This document shows positions 7,783 through 14,810 of a stretch of DNA of 17,736 nt, piece after piece. How positions within the stretch are numbered: position 1 is the first letter of the stretch; the number at the start of each line of letters is the position of its first letter. A model generated the notes under the pieces. The model searched no databases, was not told where the DNA came from, and saw only the letters and a program-made list of their open reading frames with translations. A program made the position numbers and the translations under genes. Source of the stretch: Clostridia bacterium (GTDB lineage: Bacteria; Bacillota_A; Clostridia; Oscillospirales; CAG-272). The stretch covers positions 1 to 17,736 of the forward strand of contig JAFXWT010000345.1 of the NCBI GenBank assembly GCA_017542695.1, read 5' to 3'.

Positions 7783-8718
7783 ATGCCGGAACTGAATAAT
7801 CAGCCGATCGAAGCCATAGCGCCCGACGAAGAAAAAATCGTCGCCGCGCCCGAGACGGAAGAGACCGCGACCGAAAAAGCTCCGGCAGAGCCCGAGCTTA
7901 CTTCCGATGAAGAGCGGGAAATGCTCGCGCACTCAAAGTATCTTGAAATGGCGATCGCCTCGGGTATTCTACCGATGGAGACACGCTACTCGCAGATCAA
8001 TCACCCGTATCGCAAAGTCCCGATAGCTTATCGCGGTTTTACATACCTCAACAGTATCGTCAGCGGCGTCGTGCCGCCGGAAAAATACTCCTATGCGTCC
8101 GACGTGACGGAGCTCGGTGTTCGCCTCTCCCGTTTCAACATTGAAGCGGCGATGCGCGCCGTTCGCAAGATGGAGGCCGCGGGACGCAAGATAGAATTCA
8201 TAACCGCGCGTTGTTCGCCGTCTTTGGCGCTCGAAGCGGACCTTTACGAATGGATGCGCGCGCTGATGGAAGAAAACAACTTCGACGAGCCCGACAAGAT
8301 CTGCCTCGAATTTCCGCAGTCGCTCCTTTATGAGAACGCGGAACAGGTAAAGCTGTCGCTCCTCGGATTAAAGCTGCTCAAAGTCAGAACGATGATCAGC
8401 GGCTGCGGCGCGGACGATTGCCCCGTCGCAAACCTGATCGACCTGCCCGTCGATCTCGTTCTCCTCGACACGAAACTGACGCAAATGCTCAGCTCCCGCG
8501 TGAAAAACCGCGTCGTGCTTCAGTTCATCCAGTTCCTGCGCGCACTCCCTGCGGAGATCGTCGCGGACGGAGTGCTTAACGATGAGCAGATAGCCGCGCT
8601 TTCCCGCTCGGACTGCTTCGGCTACATCCCCGCGTCGAATTACGGTGGAAACGTGATACACGGACGGCTGCGGATGACTCTTGATGAAGCAACTTCTCAG
8701 AAAGAGGAGGAGATCTGA
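7783..8718 (+). CDS. Degenerate EAL-like domain protein, probably non-catalytic
   Basis: The first gene of the locus encodes a 311-residue soluble protein. Residues 1-45 are an acidic Ala/Pro/Glu linker. Residues about 65-295 follow the order of an EAL phosphodiesterase: a region ending IEAAMRAVRKMEAAG, a strand ICLEFPQSLL (Glu176 aligns with the second catalytic Glu), VDLVLLDTKL (aligning with the KID strand, the Lys replaced by Leu) and EIVADGVLNDEQIAAL (aligning with the EGVE region, Glu to Asp). The EAL motif itself is absent. The DDFG motif is ISGCG, so both metal Asp are lost, and the conserved Asn strand reads TARCSPS. It therefore should not hydrolyse cyclic-di-GMP and may instead bind a ligand or partner. 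AAAGGAAAGGTG gives a strong ribosome site. Fold assignment is by eye. Confidence 0.6.
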   Translation: MPELNNQPIEAIAPDEEKIVAAPETEETATEKAPAEPELTSDEEREMLAHSKYLEMAIASGILPMETRYSQINHPYRKVPIAYRGFTYLNSIVSGVVPPEKYSYASDVTELGVRLSRFNIEAAMRAVRKMEAAGRKIEFITARCSPSLALEADLYEWMRALMEENNFDEPDKICLEFPQSLLYENAEQVKLSLLGLKLLKVRTMISGCGADDCPVANLIDLPVDLVLLDTKLTQMLSSRVKNRVVLQFIQFLRALPAEIVADGVLNDEQIAALSRSDCFGYIPASNYGGNVIHGRLRMTLDEATSQKEEEI

Positions 8719-9455
8719 TGGCAAGAGATAATAAAGCCGTAACACCACTCAGGCGAACGGCCGCCGAGGTCAAGCGCTACCGCGCAATGATCAAGATCAT
8801 CCCGATATCAATAGTCGTCGCGGCGCTCATACTGATCGTCGGTTACGTCGTTTCCGTGCTTTATATGCGCTTCGGCGCTTTCACCGTTTCGGTCAATAAG
8901 TTCGATAACCTCGATTACGCGCTCACCTTGTCCGAATCGCCCGGCTTTGAGGGCTACACGTCAAGACTGAACGCCGAAATATCGGAAACGATAACAAATA
9001 TTGACGGGCGCGATCTTCCCGACTGGCTCGATAATATCGACGGGCCGCACAATGGGGACAACTATATCGCTTATACGTTCTACTGCAAAAACGCGGGCAA
9101 ATACACCGTTGACTACTCGTACGAGATTTATATCGCAAATATGACGCTTGAGATCGAGAAGGCCGCGCGAATACGCCTCTATGTTGACGGAGTGTATGAA
9201 GATTTCGCCTACGCGAGAACGGACGGCGTCGAAGGTCCCGAACCGGGCACTACCGCTTTCCAGGCGGGCAACACCGTTGTGAAACGAATAATACAGGATT
9301 TCGCGCCGGGAGACGTGACGAAATATACCGTTGTCATCTGGCTTGAAGGGAACGACCCCGACTGTGTCGATAAGATACTCGGCGGTGAGTTCAAAATCGA
9401 CATGGTAATGGAGGTCGTATCCGACTCGAACGAACACATTATCAAACCCAATTAA
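8718..9455 (+). CDS. Membrane-anchored TasA/SipW-substrate-like surface protein
   Basis: The 245-residue protein has a basic cytoplasmic N-terminus (RRTAAEVKRYR), one membrane helix (about 26-50) and an exported domain. The ectodomain resembles SipW-dependent proteins of Clostridia: YIAYTFYCKNAG (116-127, like the YTxxxKNxG strand of TasA-type folds) and YTVVIWLEGNDPDCVDKILGGEFKI (203-227), a recurring C-terminal pattern in that group. It lacks the typical SipW signal sequence, so it may stay anchored as an adaptor or minor subunit. The ATG overlaps the preceding TGA by one base (TGATG) and has AGGAGGAG upstream, so it is translationally coupled to the EAL-like gene. Function is inferred from pattern and context only. 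Confidence 0.55.
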   Translation: MARDNKAVTPLRRTAAEVKRYRAMIKIIPISIVVAALILIVGYVVSVLYMRFGAFTVSVNKFDNLDYALTLSESPGFEGYTSRLNAEISETITNIDGRDLPDWLDNIDGPHNGDNYIAYTFYCKNAGKYTVDYSYEIYIANMTLEIEKAARIRLYVDGVYEDFAYARTDGVEGPEPGTTAFQAGNTVVKRIIQDFAPGDVTKYTVVIWLEGNDPDCVDKILGGEFKIDMVMEVVSDSNEHIIKPN

Positions 9456-9465
9456 ATTCCGAATA

Positions 9466-9497
9466 AAAACTTTTTGCCGGCGGGTAAAAATGTTTTT
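9466..9497 (+). terminator. Attenuator-like hairpin before the major subunit gene
   Basis: AAAAC-TTTTTGCC (9466-9478) pairs with GGTAAAAA-t-GTTTT (9483-9496), using one G-U pair and one bulged T, around a GGCG loop. A T-run ends the stem. Partial termination here could set the subunit gene apart from the two upstream genes. A weak promoter (TTGCCG, 17 nt, TAGATA at 9474-9502) overlaps it. Confidence 0.5.
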
Positions 9498-9545
9498 AGA
9501 TAAATTTACCATTGCGAAACTATGAAAGGAGATTTTCTAAAAGCA

Positions 9546-10364
9546 ATGAAAACAATGAAAAAATTAATTCCCGCACTTGCAATGCTCCTTGTTTCTGCGG
9601 TACTCCTCGGAACATCGACGTTTGCATGGTTCTCGATGAACACGAGAGTAACAGCGACCGGCATGCAGGTTGTTGCAAAATCAAATAACACGTATCTGCT
9701 CATTAGTAAAACCAATACAACTGCAAGCGCCATTCAAGGTGAAAATCTATTAACTGTAACTTTAGATGGACCTAAGAGTTTGTTCCCTGCGGCGCCGTGC
9801 CTTACTTCCGATCAGGCAGATTATTTGACAACATCTGGTAAGACAGTCAATGATGCTACGATTACTACTGCAGGCGTACAAGTTACAAATGCTGCAACGG
9901 CAGCGGTGGTAACAAACTGGTATACAGCAACCGCTTCGTCAAGTGCCGCTGCAACGATGCTTACTGGTTCCGCAAGACAGCTTGTAGCATTTACGGACTA
10001 TGTTGATGTTCAGTCTGTATACATGACCGTTTCCGTAGGATCAAATACCGCAACCAATCTTACAGTTACTCCTACTTTTGCTCAGGTGGGTACACCTGAA
10101 GATGGTAAGGGTGACCTTTCTGCCGTTAAAGCAATTATCATAACAAGTGATGGTGGATATGCTGCAATCAACAGTAGCGATAATGGCAATGCTATAGACA
10201 TTAAAGGAAGCAACACACCTTTAACGTCTACTACAGTAGTTACGGTGACCGTTTATCTGTATGTTGATGGTGATGCAGCAAATGTTTACACCAACAATAA
10301 AGCCAATCTTCTTGGTGTAACGCTTGGACTCCAGTTCGATGTAACAGCTACTCCTGCTGCATAA
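9546..10364 (+). CDS. Secreted SipW-dependent surface protein, probable major fibre-like subunit
   Basis: The N-terminus is a SipW-type signal peptide: MKTMKKLIPALAMLL, then a hydrophobic core ending LLGTSTFAWFSMNT, with likely cleavage after Ala27 just before Trp28. The mature part (about 245 residues) is rich in Thr, Ala, Ser, Val and Asn, has almost no Cys and shows beta-strand alternation, as in TasA-type fibre or S-layer-like proteins. I chose the ATG at 9546 because AAAGGAG (9525-9531) lies upstream, though the 14-nt spacing is long; an in-frame ATG at 9522 precedes that site. The gene is visibly A/T richer than its neighbours (38 and 45% GC in two lines counted by hand, against 62% in a line of the next gene), suggesting strong expression bias or recent acquisition. 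Two hairpins follow it. Confidence 0.75.
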   Translation: MKTMKKLIPALAMLLVSAVLLGTSTFAWFSMNTRVTATGMQVVAKSNNTYLLISKTNTTASAIQGENLLTVTLDGPKSLFPAAPCLTSDQADYLTTSGKTVNDATITTAGVQVTNAATAAVVTNWYTATASSSAAATMLTGSARQLVAFTDYVDVQSVYMTVSVGSNTATNLTVTPTFAQVGTPEDGKGDLSAVKAIIITSDGGYAAINSSDNGNAIDIKGSNTPLTSTTVVTVTVYLYVDGDAANVYTNNKANLLGVTLGLQFDVTATPAA

Positions 10365-10393
10365 TCCAATCAATTAGCATAACACATTTCACA

Positions 10394-10425
10394 TTTCCAA
10401 GTGGCGCTTCCGCGCCACTTGGAAA
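10394..10425 (+). terminator. Perfect 14-bp hairpin after the subunit gene
   Basis: TTTCCAAGTGGCGC and GCGCCACTTGGAAA are perfect complements around a TTCC tetraloop. The sequence after it (CCCGATTTAATC) is a poor U-tract. It may therefore act as a 3'-end stabiliser for an abundant mRNA or as a first, leaky terminator. Confidence 0.75.
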
Positions 10426-10464
10426 CCCGATTTAATCTTTTGGCCAAAGTATTAAATTACATAC

Positions 10465-10500
10465 AAAAACCGGTGGACGCGACCGGTTTTTTGTTTTGTT
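10465..10500 (+). terminator. Intrinsic terminator after the subunit gene
   Basis: AAAAACCGGT and ACCGGTTTTT pair around a 7-nt GGACGCG loop and run into TTGTTTTGTT. This is a classic rho-independent terminator, 40 nt beyond the first hairpin. It ends the first transcription unit of the locus. Confidence 0.88.
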
Positions 10501-10749
10501 CAGCCAACTTTACAATGGAGCTTTTTTGCGCCGCGGCGCCACGCTTTCACATAAAAAGACATTTTTCTTGTGATTTTGCCTTATTTGCTGTAAAAAATCA
10601 TAAAAACATCTTTACAAATCGTTTTATTTATTATATAATAAACAATATCATGGTGTATTTTGAGATAAAATACTCTTTTCGCGCGAGTGCGCGAGCAAAC
10701 TTGTAATTTTTCAAGATTCTATCTTGTTAAACACGAAAGGACAAAAATT
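10501..10749 (+). promoter_or_regulatory. Intergenic region with sigma-A promoter for the sipW-McrB unit
   Basis: TTTACA (10611-10616), a 17-nt spacer and TATAAT (10634-10639) form a near-consensus promoter, giving a start near 10646 and a leader of about 100 nt. Upstream, a 12-bp GC palindrome GCGCCGCGGCGC lies at 10528-10539. No gene is convincing in the stretch: an open frame at 10401-10706 runs through both hairpins and has atypical codons. GAAAGGA at 10735-10741 is the ribosome site of the next gene. Confidence 0.8.
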
Positions 10750-11574
10750 ATGGAAAGCGGAAAAAGCAACGTCAAGAAAGTTCTCGGCATTATAGGCAAC
10801 GTACTTATATGGGTATTCGTTGCGTTTGCCATTGTCGTTACCGTGCTCGCGTTCGCGGCGCAGGCAAACGCAGACGGCATACCCTCCATCGGAGGCAAAG
10901 CGATACTCACTGTTCAGACGCCGTCCATGGAGCCGACGTTCAAGGTCGGCGATATCATCATCGGTACGAAACTCTCTCCCGAACAGATGAAAGACATGAA
11001 AGTAGGCGACATCATTACATACGCGGCGGGCGACCTTGACGGCGACGGTGTGCGCGATCTCAACACGCACAGGATCACCGAGGTTATCACCGGCGAAGAC
11101 GGCGAAGTTTCGTATCGCACGAAAGGCGACGGAAATATAGCTGCCGACACAACGCCTGTAAGCTGGCAGTACGTTATCTGCAAATGCACGGAGAAGGACA
11201 GAATACCCGCGCTCGGCTCGGTGCTCAATTTCCTCCAGCAGCCGACGGGATTCCTTGTCGTTGTCGTTCTGCCGCTCGTATTGTTCTTCGTTTACGAGCT
11301 TGTTGTATTCTTCCGCAAGCTGTATGAGGTCAAGAACTCGGGTAAGAAGCAGATAACAGCCGCCGACGAGGAGCTTATCCGCCAGCGCGCAATCGAGGAA
11401 TACATCCGTCAGCAGCAGGCGCAGAAGGAAGCGGAAGAGGCCGAATCTAAATCGGCGGAGGAAGCTGCGGCGCAAGAGACAGCGGAAGAGACTCTCGCCG
11501 AGGAGGCGTCCGTCGAAGAAGCTCCCGCGGAAGAAACACAAACAGAAGAAGCGCCGAAAACGGACGCTGAATAA
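10750..11574 (+). CDS. sipW: SipW-type (ER-type) signal peptidase I, copy 1
   Basis: SipW-type enzymes are membrane signal peptidases with a Ser-His mechanism instead of Ser-Lys, devoted to a few substrates such as TasA. In the 274-residue product TM1 is about 11-36, catalytic Ser59 lies in TPSMEPTFKVGDIII, His107 in NTHRITEV replaces the bacterial lysine, and acidic residues Asp127 and Asp133 follow in TKGDGNIAAD. TM2 is about 168-188. The cytoplasmic tail (190-274) is long, highly charged and Glu/Ala-rich, probably coiled-coil then disordered, and longer than in typical SipW. The ATG at 10750 has GAAAGGA 8 nt upstream; an earlier in-frame ATG at 10687 lacks one. It follows the probable substrate gene and starts a new transcription unit. 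Confidence 0.9.
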   Translation: MESGKSNVKKVLGIIGNVLIWVFVAFAIVVTVLAFAAQANADGIPSIGGKAILTVQTPSMEPTFKVGDIIIGTKLSPEQMKDMKVGDIITYAAGDLDGDGVRDLNTHRITEVITGEDGEVSYRTKGDGNIAADTTPVSWQYVICKCTEKDRIPALGSVLNFLQQPTGFLVVVVLPLVLFFVYELVVFFRKLYEVKNSGKKQITAADEELIRQRAIEEYIRQQQAQKEAEEAESKSAEEAAAQETAEETLAEEASVEEAPAEETQTEEAPKTDAE

Positions 11575-11580
11575 ACGCGC

Positions 11581-11597
11581 GCGGGACGCATTCCCGC
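11581..11597 (+). other. Small hairpin between sipW copy 1 and the McrB-like gene
   Basis: GCGGGA, CGCAT and TCCCGC form a 6-bp stem 6 nt after the sipW stop. No U-tract follows, so it is more likely an RNA processing or stability element than a terminator. The downstream gene has no obvious promoter of its own. Confidence 0.4.
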
Positions 11598-11628
11598 ACA
11601 ACTATCATCACTAAGGGGTAATTAAATT

Positions 11629-13233
11629 TTGGATGCTTTTCTGAATTGGTTTTTTGCGTTTGTAACTACAATACTCAGTGCGATTTGGGGCGGCATTAAG
11701 GGAATTTTCAACGCGATAATCACAATGTTCAATTTCCCGCAGTTCTTCGATATTCTCAACCGCTACAAGAGCGATTTCAACGCGCTCGGATGGATACTTT
11801 GTGTACTCTCTGTCATTCTGGCGTACGGTATTTTGTTCGCGGTCATTTTCCTCATCGTCCTTGCGATACGCAAGTATCTGCGTTTCCGCAAGTCGCTTGT
11901 CGGAAACGAAGATCTGCTTGAAGAGATCGCGGATCTCCACCGCGACGTTGTCAAACTCACGGCGGAGAAGGAGCGCATTCTCGCAATGAAGCTCGACCCG
12001 TCCGGCATCACGTACGACGAGGTCAAGCGCCTGCTCGAAACGGATACGCCCGAGGGGATCGCCCGCGCGGAAATGCTCGCGGGAGGCGGCGGAACGACCG
12101 CCGTCACGACGACAGCGGCTTCCGGTTCGTCCATGCCTGAGGTCAGCGACGATAGACGTTTCTTCCGTCTGTCCGCCGTCGACGAGAAATACGAGTATTA
12201 CACGCCGCCTGCTTACGACGTTACAATGTCGCTTAAAGAGCTGTGCGACGATATCAGATACTTTGCGTGCTCGCATTCGCGCCTGTATTATGAGATCAAG
12301 ACGATCCGCCTGATGATCGCCGGCCTTGCTTCAACGAAGCTCATTCTTCTGCAAGGTATTTCCGGTACAGGTAAAACGTCTTTGCCGTATATTATGGGCA
12401 AGTATTTCCGGAACGACGCGACGATCGCGTCCGTTCAGCCGTCATGGCGCGACAGAACGGAGCTTTTCGGCTATTTCAATGAATTTACGAAGAAATTCAA
12501 CGAGACCGAGGTGCTCAAGAGAATATACGAAGCGTCGTATAACGACGACATCAATATCATCATCCTCGACGAGATGAACATCGCGCGCGTGGAGTATTAT
12601 TTTGCGGAAATGCTTTCCATCCTCGAAATGCCGAACGCGGAAGAGTGGAAGATCGAACTTGTCCCGTCGTCGTGGCCGAACGACCCGCTTCATCTGCCCG
12701 AGGGTAAATTACAGATACCGCAGAACGTGTGGTACATAGGAACGGCCAACAACGACGACTCGACGTTCGCCGTATCGGATAAGGTTTACGACCGTGCGCT
12801 TGTCATCAACCTTGACAGCAAGGGTATTCCGTTCGATGCGCCGCAGACTCCGGCGAAGAATATCAGTTATTCCTACGTCGAGGGCCTTTATAAGAAGGCG
12901 GTCGAAGAGGGACCGGTCAGCGAACAGATGCTCGACACGATCAGCAAACTTGACCTTTACGTTATCGAGCATTTCAGAGTTGCTTTCGGTAACCGTATCA
13001 TAAAACAGCTCAAGACATTCGTTCCGGTTTACGTCGCGTGCGGCGGGACCGAGGTCGAAGGCATCGACTATATCCTTGCGACAAAAGTGTTCCGTAAATT
13101 CGAGGGGCTTAACCTTTCGCTCATCAGGGACGAGATACGCGGACTTATCATGTATCTTGACAACCTGTTCGGCAAGGGCTTGATGAAAGAGTGCATCGCA
13201 TTCCTGCAGCGTCTGCAGAAAATGACGTATTGA
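11629..13233 (+). CDS. Membrane-anchored McrB-type AAA+ NTPase
   Basis: The 534-residue protein starts at TTG (AAGGGG 10 nt upstream). Residues 1-45 are amphipathic to hydrophobic, 55-81 form a clear membrane helix, 82-125 a charged coiled-coil-like stretch and 148-170 a flexible Gly/Thr/Ser linker. The AAA+ core follows: Walker A GISGTGKTS (243-251), Walker B IIILDEMNIARVEYYF (Asp314, Glu315), then IGTANNDDSTFAVSDKVYDRA, in which N374-x-x-D377 matches the NxxD signature of the McrB GTPase family, with Arg389 as a likely finger. A helical lid ends near 534. McrB proteins normally power a McrC nuclease and are cytoplasmic with a DNA-binding N-terminus; here a membrane anchor replaces it. Its partner is probably the next gene. 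GTP or ATP preference is not decidable from the sequence. Confidence 0.8.
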   Translation: MDAFLNWFFAFVTTILSAIWGGIKGIFNAIITMFNFPQFFDILNRYKSDFNALGWILCVLSVILAYGILFAVIFLIVLAIRKYLRFRKSLVGNEDLLEEIADLHRDVVKLTAEKERILAMKLDPSGITYDEVKRLLETDTPEGIARAEMLAGGGGTTAVTTTAASGSSMPEVSDDRRFFRLSAVDEKYEYYTPPAYDVTMSLKELCDDIRYFACSHSRLYYEIKTIRLMIAGLASTKLILLQGISGTGKTSLPYIMGKYFRNDATIASVQPSWRDRTELFGYFNEFTKKFNETEVLKRIYEASYNDDINIIILDEMNIARVEYYFAEMLSILEMPNAEEWKIELVPSSWPNDPLHLPEGKLQIPQNVWYIGTANNDDSTFAVSDKVYDRALVINLDSKGIPFDAPQTPAKNISYSYVEGLYKKAVEEGPVSEQMLDTISKLDLYVIEHFRVAFGNRIIKQLKTFVPVYVACGGTEVEGIDYILATKVFRKFEGLNLSLIRDEIRGLIMYLDNLFGKGLMKECIAFLQRLQKMTY

Positions 13234-13254
13234 TCTTAAAAGGAGTGAACGGCA

Positions 13255-14802
13255 GTGGCGGAAAATAATAATATTTCGGCTGATACGAGCGACAGCGTTT
13301 TCCGCCGTGTGTTTAACGACGCGAACGTCTTTATCAACAGCATGGAAAACGAGCACGAGATCATGCCGTACGTCCTCAAGATGATGAAGAGCGGCGACGC
13401 GTCGGTTGAGCTCAAAAAGCGATATATGCTTCGCGCGATAGACGAAACGTGGGTCAACATAATCGAAGACACGCTTCCCGCGCTCGACGTTATCATAAGA
13501 AATCCCTCGAAGTTCATTGAAGAGAGGGAAGAGGTGCTCCCGATCGAGCTTACGAGAAATATCTCCGTTCGCTCGCTCCAACACCTTTCCCAGCACACGA
13601 ACTATATCTCAAAGATCGAGGGAGACAAGATCACTCCGACTAAAATTCTGAACGTCTATCGTGAGGAAACGCTTCAAACATACGAAAATAAATTTATAAA
13701 CACGCTGATCAACCGCCTGTATATTTTCGTCAACAGGCGGTATCAAATCGCCAAAAAGGCAGGTCAGGATGAGAAAACGACGAGTCTTGTTTTCAGCGAC
13801 AGCTTCGATCACGCTTCGGCAAGAGTCAATGTAAATTTCAAACTGGAAATATCCGAGAATGCCGAAGAAGGCAATGACAAGGCGACGAGAAATTATCTTT
13901 ACACGACTGACATCTGGCGCCGCGTCGAAAAGCTGCATCAGGTAGTGAATACGTACGCGGAATCAGAGTTCGTTCAGAACATGGGGCAGAGCTACATCAG
14001 ACCTCCCGTTATGAGAACGAACGCGATCCTTAAAAACAAAAATATGCGTCAGTGCCTCGCTTTGTGGCAGTTTATCGAATCTTACGAAAACGCCGGATAC
14101 AGCATGCTCGTCCAGGAAAATCTCGAAAAAATCGATGAAAAATACATAAATGAGATTTATTCTTCGCTCGCGCTTCAATACCTGATTTTCAGGCATAATA
14201 TCAACAACGAATTCGAGATGGACGCGACGCTCGCAAGTCAGATCACTGAAGAACTGCGTCCGAAGATAGTCGGAGAGATCACCGATCTCGATAATACCGA
14301 CGAGTTTGACGTTGAAATCGAAAAGCGCGTCCCGATGCCGTCTGTCAGCAGACGTTTGACGATGACGCTCGACGACGAGCTGATGGCGCAGTCGCTCGGC
14401 GTTGCGCTTGACGCGGCCGCTGTCATGCGCGATAACGGGCAGGACGAGTACACCGTTCCCGTTTACATCGAAGAACCGGCTCCCGTGCCCGAGTATTCCG
14501 ATCCGGAACCCGAAAAATCCGAAGAGGAAGAAGCGGAGGATAATAAACCGACGATCGCCGATTATGCGGCGATCATCAACGGGCTTGTCAACAAGTTCCC
14601 GTCAGCGACGGACAACGACGAAATAAGATTGATAAAAGACGAGATACTCGAAACGCTCGAAAATATCAAAATCGAGGAAGAGGGAGCGGAAGAGGACGAA
14701 GAAGAACCCGTCAGAGAAAATCTCCCGCCGCTCAAGAAGAAGAGATCAAAGAGCCGCAAGAGGATCAGACGTCCATACAATAAGACAAAGATAAAAGGTT
14801 AA
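13255..14802 (+). CDS. DUF2357-like partner of the McrB-type NTPase, no nuclease half visible
   Basis: The 515-residue soluble protein starts at GTG with AAAAGGAGTG 9 nt upstream, 21 nt after the NTPase gene. Residues about 65-290 resemble DUF2357 (COG1700), proteins usually paired with McrB-type ATPases: ALDVIIRNPSKFIEEREEVLPIE (76-98), LNVYREETLQTYENKFINTLI (132-152, containing the YEN-x-F motif) and MRTNAILKNKNMRQCLALWQFI (253-274). Typical members end in a PD-(D/E)XK nuclease; here the C-terminal 200 residues show no D...ExK pattern but a Pro/Glu-rich acidic linker (400-430, 475-487) and a strongly basic tail (KKKRSKSRKRIRRPYNK, 494-510). The protein thus looks like a recruited, probably non-cutting McrC-like activator. 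Family assignment is by motif and neighbour; role inferred. Confidence 0.6.
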   Translation: MAENNNISADTSDSVFRRVFNDANVFINSMENEHEIMPYVLKMMKSGDASVELKKRYMLRAIDETWVNIIEDTLPALDVIIRNPSKFIEEREEVLPIELTRNISVRSLQHLSQHTNYISKIEGDKITPTKILNVYREETLQTYENKFINTLINRLYIFVNRRYQIAKKAGQDEKTTSLVFSDSFDHASARVNVNFKLEISENAEEGNDKATRNYLYTTDIWRRVEKLHQVVNTYAESEFVQNMGQSYIRPPVMRTNAILKNKNMRQCLALWQFIESYENAGYSMLVQENLEKIDEKYINEIYSSLALQYLIFRHNINNEFEMDATLASQITEELRPKIVGEITDLDNTDEFDVEIEKRVPMPSVSRRLTMTLDDELMAQSLGVALDAAAVMRDNGQDEYTVPVYIEEPAPVPEYSDPEPEKSEEEEAEDNKPTIADYAAIINGLVNKFPSATDNDEIRLIKDEILETLENIKIEEEGAEEDEEEPVRENLPPLKKKRSKSRKRIRRPYNKTKIKG

Positions 14803-14810
14803 CGGCAATA

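Noticed and set aside
7613..7795. 60-codon open frame in the leader of the EAL-like gene
   Set aside because: Its start lies within the -35 element of the promoter, so it would not be transcribed, and it overlaps the real start.
10528..10539. 12-bp palindrome GCGCCGCGGCGC as a regulator site
   Set aside because: It is a single GC self-complement without a second copy or known consensus, so I do not call a function.
10401..10706. 101-codon open frame in the gap between subunit and sipW genes
   Set aside because: It starts inside a hairpin, runs through the terminator and the promoter, and has no ribosome site or recognisable motif.
11611..12276. 221-codon minus-strand frame over the McrB-like gene
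   Set aside because: Antisense to a well-supported frame; Arg-rich shadow composition and no ribosome site.
11629..14802. A complete McrBC-type restriction system
   Set aside because: No nuclease motif and no DNA-recognition domain are visible, and the NTPase is membrane anchored; the neighbours are export genes, not defence genes.
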